Assembly (NCBI RefSeq): GCF_032854445.1
Contig: NC_088298.1
Coordinates: 1 to 64,000, forward strand
DNA length: 64,000 nt
Source: Liolophura sinensis
Taxonomy: Eukaryota > Mollusca > Polyplacophora > Chitonida > Chitonidae
Reading direction: 5' to 3'
Shown here: piece after piece, positions 1-8,900 of the stretch
Layout of the letters: every line of letters starts with the position of its first letter
How positions within the stretch are numbered: the stretch's first letter is position 1
Program-made: the position numbers and the translations under genes
Notes under the pieces: generated by a model
Database searches by the model: none
Seen by the model: the letters and a program-made list of their open reading frames with translations, nothing else
Told to the model about the DNA's origin: nothing

Positions 1-118
1 CACAGGCAACGCAGGCAACGCAGGCGACACAGGTACCATCACCTGCCGTCACTCCCCCCACTATCCACCACCCCCACCCGTACGACGATCCAAACCGCCG
101 ACGGAGCTAGTTCTACCC
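1..118. repeat. Short tandem repeat and leader before the ATPase gene
   Basis: Positions 1-32 contain about three imperfect units of AGGCAACGC/AGGCGACAC. The rest, to 118, is C-rich (runs of CCCCCAC) with no frame of its own visible in the window. It could be the 3' part of an upstream gene or an untranslated leader. Confidence 0.4.
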
Positions 119-736
119 ATGGACACGCGATGGGAGCATCCCTTTACCTGCATTGTCAGCGGTCCGACGGGATCTGGGAAGTCTGTGTTTGTGAAACGGT
201 TAGTGGAACACGCTCCAGCTCTCATTCATCCACCCCCACAACGCATCGTCTGGTGTTACGGGGAGTGGCAGCCATTGTACACTACGTTACCTCACGTTCG
301 ATTTGAAGAAGGTGTGCCCAGCCCGTCCAGTTTCGACCCGGGGGAGCGGACGTTAGTCGTCGTGGATGGTTTGATGGCTGAAGCCGACGATCGCGTGACA
401 AAACTCTTCACCAAAGGCAGTCACCACCGCAATATCAGCGTGGTGTACATCGTGCAGAATTTGTTTAACAAAACCAAAGACCATCGGACCATCAGTCTGA
501 ACGCACACTACTTGGTGCTGTTCAAAAACCCGCGAGATGTATCCCAAATTACCACGATCGCTAAACAAATGGCTCCAGGGCGGACACAGTACGTGCGCGA
601 GGCCTTTGAAGATGCCACGGCTGAACCTCACGGGTATTTGCTGGTGGATTTCAAGCAAACCACACCCGATCACCTGCGACTTCGCACCCACATTTTCCCC
701 GGGGAGATTCAACACGCCTATCTCCCCAAGTCATAA
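119..736 (+). CDS. FtsK/HerA-type genome-packaging ATPase
   Basis: An open frame of 205 residues, a usual length for Polinton packaging ATPases, which power insertion of the DNA genome into preformed capsids. Walker A is GPTGSGKS (residues 15-22) and a hydrophobic strand ending LVVVD (79-83) is Walker B. VVYIVQNLF near residue 110 fits the polar sensor strand of this family, and KNPRD (about 137-141) is a conserved Polinton/adintovirus block. The residue after the Walker B aspartate is Gly84, where I would expect a second acidic residue; this may be a damaged catalytic position. The ATG at 119 is the first in frame and directly precedes the Walker A strand. The gene leads a same-strand series of virion genes. 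Element B's copy lies beyond the right edge. Confidence 0.9.
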   Translation: MDTRWEHPFTCIVSGPTGSGKSVFVKRLVEHAPALIHPPPQRIVWCYGEWQPLYTTLPHVRFEEGVPSPSSFDPGERTLVVVDGLMAEADDRVTKLFTKGSHHRNISVVYIVQNLFNKTKDHRTISLNAHYLVLFKNPRDVSQITTIAKQMAPGRTQYVREAFEDATAEPHGYLLVDFKQTTPDHLRLRTHIFPGEIQHAYLPKS

Positions 737-953
737 CACCAACTTTGAACCTACAATCTACCACATCAGTTTGTTTTGGCTGGCTGGCTGGTGGGTAGCC
801 TGGTGGGTGGGCTGGCTGACGTGTCAGCTGACGGACTGGTAAAACAGTGTATTATTGTGGCGAGCGGTGACTAGGTCAGTGTGTCAGTGTGTCATCATAA
901 AACTTTGAACACACAGTCTATCACCTCAGTTGCTCTCACGACGACGACCCGTG
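737..953 (+). promoter_or_regulatory. Intergenic block with iterated TGACACAC module (site 1) and a repeated leader
   Basis: Two imperfect copies of a roughly 35-bp stretch beginning AACTTTGAAC and ending in a TCAG-containing box lie at about 742-775 and 901-935. Between them are a GGCT-rich run (778-822), a palindrome-like CAGCTGACG patch, and at 874-894 the motif GGTCAGTGTGTCAGTGTGTC, reverse complement of the iterated motif at 5465-5483. The same arrangement is present inverted in element B at 63848-64000. The repeated box just ahead of the next gene may be a promoter or leader signal; that is inference from position. Confidence 0.45.
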
Positions 954-1339
954 ATGAGGTCACACCGTCTCCAACGTTACGGTCCCTTATTAACCCTGCT
1001 CGCGCGAGCCACCCCCTCTATTCGTCAGGCTGTGCTGCGGGGTAACGATCCAGGATTACTCTGGTGCTTATGTGAATGTGCTAAGAATGTGTTAAATGGA
1101 AACGTCCCACTCTCGCCGGCTCAGAAGGTGAAGTTACAGCGACACAAGACGGGTCTTCGCACTTTGGTGAAGAAAAGTGTTCCCCTGCATAAGAAAGGAC
1201 GGATTGTTCAACGTGGTGGATCCTGCCACTGCTACTCGCTCCCCTCCTCGCCAAAGCCATTGTACCAGCCGTTCTCGGGGGTGTTGTCGGCGGTGTCGTT
1301 AAGGGTGTCACTAGTAAGGCTATAGCTGGTGGCAGGTAA
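954..1339 (+). pseudogene. Small basic Polinton virion protein with hydrophobic glycine-rich tail (frameshifted)
   Basis: The ATG at 954 opens a basic protein of about 128 residues. A leucine-rich N-terminal part is followed by a conserved CECAKNVLNGN block, a lysine/arginine-rich segment with KTGLRTL, then QRGG and a hydrophobic, glycine-rich tail. I recognise it as a small ORF that recurs beside the capsid genes in Polintons of aquatic invertebrates; it may be a minor virion or core protein, but the function is not established. A single-base deletion near 1222 relative to copy B moves the tail out of frame. Copy B instead has an extra base in a later C-run, so the two lesions are independent. 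The undamaged frame ends with TAA at 1337-1339, whose last A starts the next gene (TAATG). Confidence 0.7.
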
Positions 1340-2043
1340 TGCAGCACGCCAAGAAAATGGCCTTGGTCGAGCCACGGGTCTTAGAGACGCTCACACGACC
1401 TTCACCTTCAGCCCATCCACCTCCAGCCCACCCCAGCTCCCCATACCCCGTCCCCAGTACGGTGAAAGCCCTCAACACGCTCGATCAAGAGATGGCCTCG
1501 ATCCTCCACGACAGGACTCTCTCGGACGAGGAGAAAATACAGCGATATCACCACACCCTTCAACGGTACCGAACGTTTCAAGATCAAGCCGACCGAGTTT
1601 GATCCCACCTCAGGCCAAATCCACAGCCAGTCGATTTTTTGAGCGAGGTGGACAAGGCGATGCTAGACACCCCGACCCAAACCCTCCAGCCTACCACCCC
1701 TACCATCCCTACCATCCCTACCACCCCTACCACCCCTACCACCCCTATCCCCTCACACGAGCGCTCAATACCCCGGGATCACTACCGGGCTTGGGTGCGG
1801 GAAAAAATGAGCACACCCGCCGAGCTGGGGAATCCCCCGACCGAGCTGGGGAATCCCCCGATCGCCAGAACCCCGACCAGCCAACATAAAAAAAACCCAG
1901 GCCCTCCACTACCACCTCTAGCTCCACACACACCACACACACCACACCAAAGCGACCCAAGAAGACGCGACGTGGCCAGCGACCTGAACTCCGGCCCGCT
2001 TCATCTATCATACGCCCGCTCAGGTGGAGTCCCTATTAATTAA
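1339..2043 (+). pseudogene. Proline-rich Polinton ORF downstream of the small virion protein (frameshifted)
   Basis: The ATG at 1339 overlaps the stop of the preceding gene in TAATG. The first 87 residues contain a helical segment (about 45-82: DQEMASILHDR, then EEKIQRYHHTLQRY), which I recognise as a recurrent Polinton domain of unknown function. A loss of about 13 bases near 1590 relative to copy B puts the frame into a stop at 1600-1602. An extra base near 1632 restores it, so the remainder to 2043 is again in frame. The second half is a low-complexity Pro/Thr tract (TIPTIPTTP repeats, 1690-1750), a duplicated 21-bp unit encoding ELGNPP (1825-1865) and a basic stretch near PRRRD. A structural or DNA-associated virion role is plausible but unproven. 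Confidence 0.6.
1690..1865 (+). repeat. CCCTACCAC microsatellite and 21-bp tandem duplication inside the proline-rich ORF
   Basis: Imperfect 9-bp units of the CCCTACCAC/CCCTACCAT type run from about 1690 to 1748. A 21-bp unit containing GAGCTGGGGAATCCCCCGA occurs twice at about 1820-1862. Element B has far fewer of the 9-bp units (63080-63110), showing length change between copies. Confidence 0.75.
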
Positions 2044-2103
2044 ATACAGGCACCAGAGGACAAAACGATCAGTCCACCTGAGTGAGATCATCTCACCCAC
2101 ACC

Positions 2104-2877
2104 ATGTTTTACGTGACGCTACCCAGTAACAGCTCGCTGGACTACTTCCCCAACAATACCTTGACGCGTTTCACCATCCAATTACCCCGCCCCATCCATT
2201 TGACAGGTGACTGGGAATGTGGGCTGGTCGAAATACAGTATCCCCGGACCTGGTTTAACGTGCGGTCAGGTGAAGTGTGGTATACCATAGACTCCCCAAA
2301 AGACTCGCACCACGCTACGCATAAGCTCATATTACCAGCCGGCTACTACCCGACACCCAAAGACCTGGCCTGGGGGTTGACCAAATTGTTAAGCGAGACA
2401 GAGATCCCGATCTCCAGGAGCACGCCGGGGACTTAACGTTTGAGTTCGACGATATGCAGCGGAAATACAGCGTGCGGTTTGAGAAACCACTGGGGCTTGG
2501 TTTCAGCCCACGGCTAATGCAACTAATGAATTTTACCTTACGGATGGCTCATGGGACCGGCGGACCTCATGTATGTCGGTGCCGAGGGTTTAACGATCAG
2601 CACACCCACGCTGTACGTGTACACAGACATTATCGAACCGCGTGTGGTGGGGGACACGTTGGCCCCGCTGTTGCGGACGGTTACCACGGAAGGGCAGTAT
2701 GTGGAGCACGTCTCCAAGACTTTGCAACACGTGGAATACATCCCCGTGCAGTCCAAACATTTCTCGACGGTGGACATTGATATTAGGGACGACACGGGTC
2801 AATCCGTCGCATTTGAACGCGGTAAAGTGGTGGTGACACTTCACTTTCGACAGCGGCGTGCTTTACCCTTGCAATAA
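2104..2877 (+). pseudogene. Penton (minor capsid, single jelly-roll) protein, frameshifted
   Basis: The N-terminus MFYVTLPSNSS, with FPNNTLTRF and WECGLVEIQYP following, is the strongly conserved opening of Polinton/adintovirus penton proteins, which form the pentameric vertices of the icosahedral capsid. The C-terminal third (2551-2877) holds the equally typical LYVYTDIIEPRVVGDT and a GKVVVTLHFR ending. Both ends are in the same frame, about 257 codons in all. Comparison with copy B shows a one-base loss near 2406 and a one-base gain near 2535, leaving about 130 bases out of frame with a stop at 2434-2436. The stop TAA (2875-2877) shares its last A with the ATG of the next gene. Confidence 0.85.
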
Positions 2878-3497
2878 TGGCATCACAGCAGGCTTACATC
2901 GACTATTACACCAAACAAGCCGGCGGAGGTGGGTTACCTGTGTTTCGGGGTGTGGCTGTCCAGCGCGGTCACGGTTTGCTGGGTGGTCTCAGCAAACTCC
3001 TCCCACAGCCCTTGTTAACCTCGCCGGCTGTGAAAGCACTGGGCAAAACGGCGTTACGAACCGGACTGCAAGTCGTGGGGGACGTGCTGAGTGGGGGCGT
3101 GTCACCACAACAGGCTTTGAAACGACGCGGTTTGGCGACTGGAAAACAGCTGCTGGTCAAAGCTAGTCGCTACGCCCGACAGCGGTTACTGGGTGAGCCT
3201 ATAAAACGGAAGACACCGCGCGTCACGCCCACTCGTCACCGACACGTGGGACTTAAAAGACGTGCCGTCAAGCCCAGAAGAAGACACATCAAAGCTCGAG
3301 CCACATCGAATGCCCTGAACACCGGATATTTTCAGCTAAACACACACGCGCACGCGCACATACACAAGCCATGGCTCTTCCCCACCCCGAATGCTGCCCG
3401 TCCGTCAGCAGTGAGTTTGATTTGTGGACCTTACCCCCGACCGACACCAGCGTTCGAGAAGGCCGCTGGGATGCTTACAGCCCCATCGCCAGCCTGA
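2877..3497 (+). pseudogene. pVI/pX-like minor capsid protein, 3' end frameshifted
   Basis: The start MASQQAYIDYYTKQAGGG, followed by FRGVAVQRGHG and a hydrophobic amphipathic segment (residues 35-75), matches the adenovirus pVI-like family of Polintons and adintoviruses. These are internal capsid proteins with membrane-active helices and a basic, cleavable tail. The C-terminal half is very basic (RRAVKPRRRHIKARA). A two-base loss near 3319 relative to copy B replaces the short natural end, whose stop would fall at about 3341, with an unrelated extension that overlaps the capsid gene by more than 120 bases. The start overlaps the penton stop as TAATG. Confidence 0.75.
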
Positions 3498-4671
3498 GTG
3501 ATTGTGGGACCTGTAGAATTTGTCATCACCAACGCTGACGCAGACACTTACTTGGGACTTGGCCAACACCATGCTGTACGTGAAGGCAAAAATCCTCAAC
3601 GGGGACGGGACGGCTGTGGCGGCTGACAAGAAGGTGGCTCCGACTAACCTGTGGATACAATCCATGTGGCGACAGGTAGACGTCTCCCTGAACGATAAAC
3701 TCATCACGCCGTCCACCAACATGTACCCATACCGGGCTTACTTGGAGACATTGTTGTCTTACGGTAAAGAGGCTAAAAAGAGCCAGCTGTCTGCTGCCTT
3801 GTGGTATGCGGACAACCCAGGAAAGTTTGACACGATGACTGACACCAACGCCGGGTTTGTCGATCGGCTGAACTGCACGGCTGAAAGTCGGTCGGTTGAC
3901 ATGCTGGGTCGCCTGCATTGTGACATGTTCCTGCAACACCGACACCTGCTCAACAACGTCACGGTCCGCATCCGTCTCACCCCGGCTAAGGATTCGTTTG
4001 CTTTGATGTCCGATGAAGCCGCTCCCGGCTACAAGACTCGCTTGGAGGAGGTCTTGATCTTTGTGCGCAAAGTGAAAATCACCAGCGGTGTGCAACTGGG
4101 GCATTTGAAAGCCTTGGCCAAAGCTCCTGCCAAGTACCCAATCCGCCGCGTGCTGACCAAGTATTTCTCTGTCCCCAGAGGTCACACCCTCATCAATGAA
4201 CAAAACCTATTTCTGGGCAGCTTACCGACACGTTTAGTGGTGGGGTGTGTGAGCAACAAGGCTTTTGACGGGGACTACACTAAAAACCCGTTTCGTTTCC
4301 GACACTACTACACAAACTTCGTCGCCTTGTACGTTGGCGGTCGTCAGATTCCAACCAAGCCCCTGACACCCGACTTTGAGAACGAGAATTTCATCCGCAC
4401 GTACATGAACCTCTTTACCCACACGGGGAAAGCGTTCCACGACGAGGGAAACAATATCAAGCGCACCACATTCGCCGAAGGTCACACGCTGTTTTGTTTC
4501 GACTTGACCCCTAGCCTCCACGATGACCACCAACTGAACCTGGTACAAAAAGGGGATTTGCGCCTGGAGATGCGGTTTGCCAAACCACTGCCGGAAACCA
4601 TTAACGTGGTGTGCTACGCTGAATTCAGCAATATCATAGAAATAGACCAAAGCCGAAAACGTGCTCTGTGA
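3371..4671 (+). pseudogene. Hexon-like major capsid protein (double jelly-roll), frameshifted near the 5' end
   Basis: The ATG at 3371 starts about 44 residues that copy B also shows (SEFDLWTLPPTDTSV, then WDAYSPIASLSD). Extra bases at about 3503 and 3555 relative to copy B break the frame, after which 383 residues are open to the TGA at 4669-4671. The long part contains DLANTMLYVKAKIL, NLWIQSMWRQVDVSLND, YPYRAYLETLLSYG and RLHCDMFLQHRHLLNNV, the signature blocks of the Polinton/adintovirus double jelly-roll capsid protein. Its trimers tile the icosahedral shell. Total length would be about 430 residues, typical for the family. It begins some 30 bases after the probable natural stop of the pVI-like gene and is followed 38 bases later by the protease. 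Confidence 0.9.
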
Positions 4672-4709
4672 CTTCGCCAGTTGAACAGCCCAAAACAACA
4701 AACAACAAC

Positions 4710-5276
4710 ATGGACACGGTACAATTGCGACGTGTGCTACAAACAGACGTGTTTACCCGGGCTGTGGTGGGGGGAGGGGTTGGTGTCTACCCTCGGGATC
4801 ATCTCCCCTCACTCCCCTCAAGCCCCTCACACTCCTCACGCCCCTCATACCCCACCCCTAGGATGCCCTGGACCCCCTGGGCCTGCATCATTAACACAGA
4901 CACGTGCCTTCGCCCAGGACGACATTGGGTCGCCGTCTTCATAGACCAGTGGTCCAACCCACCCCATCTCCGGGGCGAATACTTTGATTCCTACGGACTC
5001 CCACCCCTCTACCCCGATATCACCGCTTGGCTTAACCGGGGAACACATCACTGGACGTGGAACGATCGGCGGTTGCAGAGTCTGGACACGACCGTGTGCG
5101 GTCAATATTGTGTGTATTACTTAACCCAGCGAGCTCGAGGCCGTCCCATGGATGCTATTGTACACACGTTGGACACAGCGTGCACGACCTACGATAATGA
5201 CTTGCGGGTGTTCGATTGGGTGGATCGTCAGTTTGGGATTCATCCCTCGTTTTTTTTCCACACCCATGGACTGTAA
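4710..5276 (+). CDS. Adenain-type cysteine protease (virion maturation)
   Basis: The ATG at 4710 (MDTVQLRRVL) is chosen over upstream in-frame codons because those overlap the capsid gene and copy B starts at the same place. The 188-residue protein has the C5-peptidase triad context: His72 in GRHWVAVFID, an acidic residue in EYFDSYG (Asp93), and Cys134 in TTVCGQYC, with a Gln nearby. Adenain-like enzymes cleave minor capsid and core proteins during virion maturation. Residues 34-50 are a Ser/Pro low-complexity insert made of CCCCTCA-type DNA repeats between the N-terminal block and the His motif. The frame is open throughout. It is the last gene of the structural cluster. Confidence 0.9.
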   Translation: MDTVQLRRVLQTDVFTRAVVGGGVGVYPRDHLPSLPSSPSHSSRPSYPTPRMPWTPWACIINTDTCLRPGRHWVAVFIDQWSNPPHLRGEYFDSYGLPPLYPDITAWLNRGTHHWTWNDRRLQSLDTTVCGQYCVYYLTQRARGRPMDAIVHTLDTACTTYDNDLRVFDWVDRQFGIHPSFFFHTHGL

Positions 5277-5373
5277 AACATACATCAAATAACATTCTTT
5301 CTTTCCAGTTCGACGTGTTATGCATTCCACGTTCTTGTTTTCCCTGTTCGACCTGTTACCCCATACAGTATGG

Positions 5374-5379
5374 AATAAA
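5374..5379 (+). terminator. Canonical AATAAA poly(A) signal of the structural cluster
   Basis: AATAAA lies about 100 bases after the protease stop on the same strand and is followed by A-rich and then T/G-rich sequence, as expected for ordinary cleavage and polyadenylation. It contrasts with the polymerase and RING genes, which are followed first by histone-type stem-loops. Confidence 0.6.
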
Positions 5380-5464
5380 ATTAAAAAAGAGACTATGAGA
5401 CTCACATACCGTGGTGGTTTGACTTTTTTCTTTATTATGATGAGGACTACCACAACAGCTATAG

Positions 5465-5620
5465 CACACTGACACACTGACCCACTCACCGCCTGTTACA
5501 TCGTCATACATTGTTGCGTCATACATTGTTACCAGGCCGTCTGCCGTATACCGGCAAGGCACCGCTCGGCAACAATGTATGACGATGTAGCAGGCACGGC
5601 AAGTCGGGTCAGTGTGTCAG
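5465..5620. repeat. Intergenic module: iterated TGACACAC motifs plus 27-bp inverted repeat
   Basis: CACACTGACACACTGACCC lies at 5465-5483 and an inverted single unit, GGGTCAGTGTGTCAG, at 5606-5620. Between them, arms at 5491-5517 and 5569-5595 are inverted repeats with one mismatch over 27 bp. The loop holds a further direct copy of GTCATACATTGTT (5519-5531) and a GCCGTATACCGGC palindrome. The block sits between the convergent protease and polymerase genes. Element B keeps the hairpin at about 59435-59545. It may be a cruciform, a replication signal or a barrier; function unknown. Confidence 0.7.
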
Positions 5621-5800
5621 GCTATTACGGCTGCCGGCCCGCCGCCCCCCGCTTTTTTAACTTTTTCACGTATGTACCACTGCGAATGATAAAACACATG
5701 AAAAAAATTGTACAATTAAAAAAAAAAAAAAAATGGGAAGACTGTGTCTGGTGTGGGGTTTCTTTTTTTTCTTTTTTTTTAGTGCTTAGATTGAGAAAGT
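5621..5800. other. Non-coding spacer with homopolymer tracts
   Basis: GC-rich start (CCGGCCCGCCGCC) followed by an A tract (5718-5733) and T tracts (5763-5780). The part from about 5735 to 5800 is the downstream half of a module that recurs after the RING gene (12211-12290). On the minus strand an AATAAA (complement at 5431-5436) lies further downstream and could be a fallback poly(A) site for the polymerase gene. Confidence 0.5.
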
Positions 5801-5801
5801 A

Positions 5802-5838
5802 CTCTTTCGGGAAGAGTTGGTTGGCCCTGAAAAGGGCC
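5802..5838 (-). terminator. Histone-type 3' stem-loop with purine-rich downstream element, after PolB
   Basis: On the minus strand, 5838-5823 reads GGCCCTTTTCAGGGCC: a 6-bp stem with the UUUC loop, identical to the metazoan histone mRNA 3' stem-loop consensus GGYYCTTTTCARRRCC. It is followed by AACCA and, 14 nt after the stem, by GAAAGAG (5808-5802), similar to the U7 snRNA-pairing downstream element. It lies 74 nt after the polymerase stop codon, with no AATAAA in between. Known role in histone genes: SLBP and U7 snRNP direct cleavage without polyadenylation in S phase. That it works here is inference. Confidence 0.75.
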
Positions 5839-5911
5839 GTGGGAAGTATCACAAGAGCACAAGAGCACAAGACCACAGGAGCCGGGTGTGTAGAGTATCC
5901 ATAGCACCGTT

Positions 5912-8900
5912 CTACAGATCTAAATAGGTGGTGCTCACCCCGTCGGGGAGCACTTTTCGCTTTCCGTAAAAGTATGTGAATGCGTCTTTGTGTTGGGTAT
6001 ACGAGTACATCGTATTGCCCCGCATCCGCATCCCCCGATTCACACCACTCGCGCTTTGGTGATTGCGCTCACACCTTTGCAGGAGAGTTTGTCTTTGGTG
6101 TTGGATGCCCCGCCGTAACAATAATAGGTCTTGGAACACAAACTGACGATGGCATCACCGGTCCACTCGACTTTGAAAAGCCCCGGTGTGACGAGGGATT
6201 CCCAGTCTGGGTCGGACCAAGCCATGTAAGCAGAGTCTGTGTCCATCTCACAGTACTGCCAATCCGCCTTGTCGAAAAAACGAGCCATGAAATCGTAATA
6301 AAATTCCAGCATGCGGAGTTTGGCATACTGGTAGACCATGCACCCTATTTGCAAGGGGAGATTGTAGCGAATGGTCTTCTTGCTACTCGTCACTTCAAAG
6401 GTGGTCTCATCGATGGGGTCGACGGTTCGACACCGAACACTCGCCAGTAATTTTCGTGTTTTTGCCAGATCGCAGATTTTGACATCCACGTGTCGGTCTT
6501 GATTGGTGACGGTTTTTCCATAACCTGAATTCCCCAACAGCTTCATCGTCTCCCCGATCAGGGCTTTGGTGGGGTCGACATCCCCCTCCCGTCGAGCTTG
6601 GGTGACGGCGTCTGCGAAGGCTTCGAACGCTCGCTCCGGTGTGTATTCCATCGCTTGGTAGACGTGCGTGACGACCAATCCCCGACCGAGATACCACTGG
6701 AGCAGAGGTGTGGCTAGCAGAATTTGCTTCCCAAACATGCTCCCGATCAGCATACGCCTGGGTGTGGGCATGATGTCATTCACAGCCGCGAACTCTGCCA
6801 TGGTGGGGCCTATATCAGCCCGACTCACCTCGGTGTTTTTAAAGATGGGTGGGCATTCGGCAAAGTCCGCTTTGAGGTGGTCCGGCACGTGGATGTCACA
6901 TTCCACAAATCCAAACAACTGACCTTGAATGACAGCCTCCATGAGCTGGGCTTGTGTCTTGGGTTGTCGCTGTGTCGGGGGTAAACCGTACCGTTGAAGG
7001 AAGTCCCGTAAGGCTGGGTTTGTCGCGCGCTGGCGGTGGAACTCGCACTCCCATATCGTCACCAATGGATACCCCTGGGAGCGAATGTATGCGTCGTTCG
7101 CATCCACCTCCCGCCGTAAGTCCTGGGGGCTTAATCCCCGCCGCTCGTTGTAGCACACCTTTCCCGGGCGAGGGTGATTCAGGTGACAGCCGTGATAGTG
7201 GAAATAACACCCGTGGAATTGAAACACAGTAGGCTGTCCGTCGATGTAGGCGAACCCGTCTACGGGGAGTTGTCGGTTGCCGATCCGGTTCTCGGTGTGA
7301 TTGAGTCGGTGACGGATCGATACCCCCAGCTGCTGTGACTTCCAGTCCAGCCATTTTTCAGCCAGACGGGTTGCTGTGCCGGAGGGAACGAACCTCTCTC
7401 CCCCGTCCCGACGACGCCAACGGACGCAGTGACCTGCCGGCATAGGTGAGGCCAGGCAGTACAGGTACAGCGCGTTGGCATCGAATCCCACGATGCGCTG
7501 ACACAGCTTTCCTCCCCGTATACGGGTCACGCCTCGTTCGTGGTAGCGGTGGAAAATGATGCTCGGCCCACCCACGATGTTTTTCTTGAGGCACTCGTGC
7601 ATGTCTTTGTCTTTCTCACCGACAAGGGTGAACACGGAGCGTAAATCATGGAATAAGTAGCGGAGGGTAAGCCCTGGTATGCTGATGCAGTCTTTGAAGA
7701 CATCCACATGCATGGTTCGGTAGAACACCGACATCTTCTCCGCAGCCTCCATGAAGGGAATGACGTCTAGGTTATTATACCACCGCAGCAAGTCTTTGAC
7801 GGTCCGCATGCCGTGCTCTCGCCACACCGTCTGTAAGGTCTTGTACTCTGCGTCCGTGCACGGCTGGTGGGTGAGATCATTGTCGAAAGCATGCTGCGGT
7901 GGCAGTGTGGTTTCCTCCAGCCGGGCCAGGGAGTCTATGTAGCTGTAACAAAATTTCCCTTTGGTCACGTGACAGTCGTAAGCTTTCACCCACTTGTCGT
8001 AACTGTAATTCGGGGCCAGGTAATTCCGAATGTCCAGAAATTTCAGCTGCGGTGTGGTGAGGGCCATGTGATTATTGTTCCGCTTAATCACATACTCCAA
8101 ATCACCGCTCTGGACCAGGTGGGGATAAAGCTGTTGTTTGATTAAGTTCAGGTCATAGTTACCCGAGTTAAAGCCGAGGACGGGGAGTTGGTCCATATAG
8201 GTCACGAATCTGTCCCGCACCTGGAGTTCGATCCCCATGTCCGCCAACGTTTCGAAAATGGTGGGCTGATTGCGGAAGACACCCCCCGGGTACTTTCGTC
8301 GAATGGCGTCGGTGCACGTTTGACCGTGCCGTCGTAACTCCCACAGTGTCCGAAAACTCTTCTGACACACCTGGCAGGTGAAAGATCGAGCATAACGTCC
8401 CATGTCTTTGATGTAGCTGAAATGCCGCTGGTACAGGTTTAACCGCAGGGTAGGTGTAGAATAGCGCTCGGCACTGCGGTGAATGAGTTGTGCTGAGTGC
8501 GACCTGTCCATGGGGATGAGGTGGTAGACTTGAATGTTCACTTGAAACAGGCTTTCCACCGTGTCCAGCGCACTGAGGGGTACTCCGCGGAAATACCTCG
8601 ACTCCATCTCCATTTCCTCCAGATACCTGCGGTAATACACTTCAGCCTGGCGTTCGCAGTTATTGGGGTTGGCCTGGTCTAGATGGACGGCCAGACACCG
8701 AAACAAACACAAATAGTCCCTGTAAGGACCATGAGCTCCACCCACCATCGTGTGTAACCCCTTGTTTCCTTTCAGGTAAGAGGGTAACGTCACCCCACCT
8801 TTACCGATAGGCTGATGCGGGAGTTTGTGGACGAAAAACAGCACGTTGGTGATGAGGTCGACGGTCCATTTCGTATTGGGGCGTTGTTTTTGGGCCCAGG

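Noticed and set aside
353-715. Minus-strand open frame opposite the ATPase
   Set aside because: Shadow of a gene with clear Walker motifs; no recognisable content of its own.
4668-4709. Upstream start for the protease
   Set aside because: Begins with a non-ATG codon overlapping the capsid gene stop; the ATG at 4710 is shared with copy B.
5823-5838. Rho-independent bacterial terminator
   Set aside because: Stem is too short, there is no directly following T run, the genome is eukaryotic, and the match to the histone stem-loop is exact.
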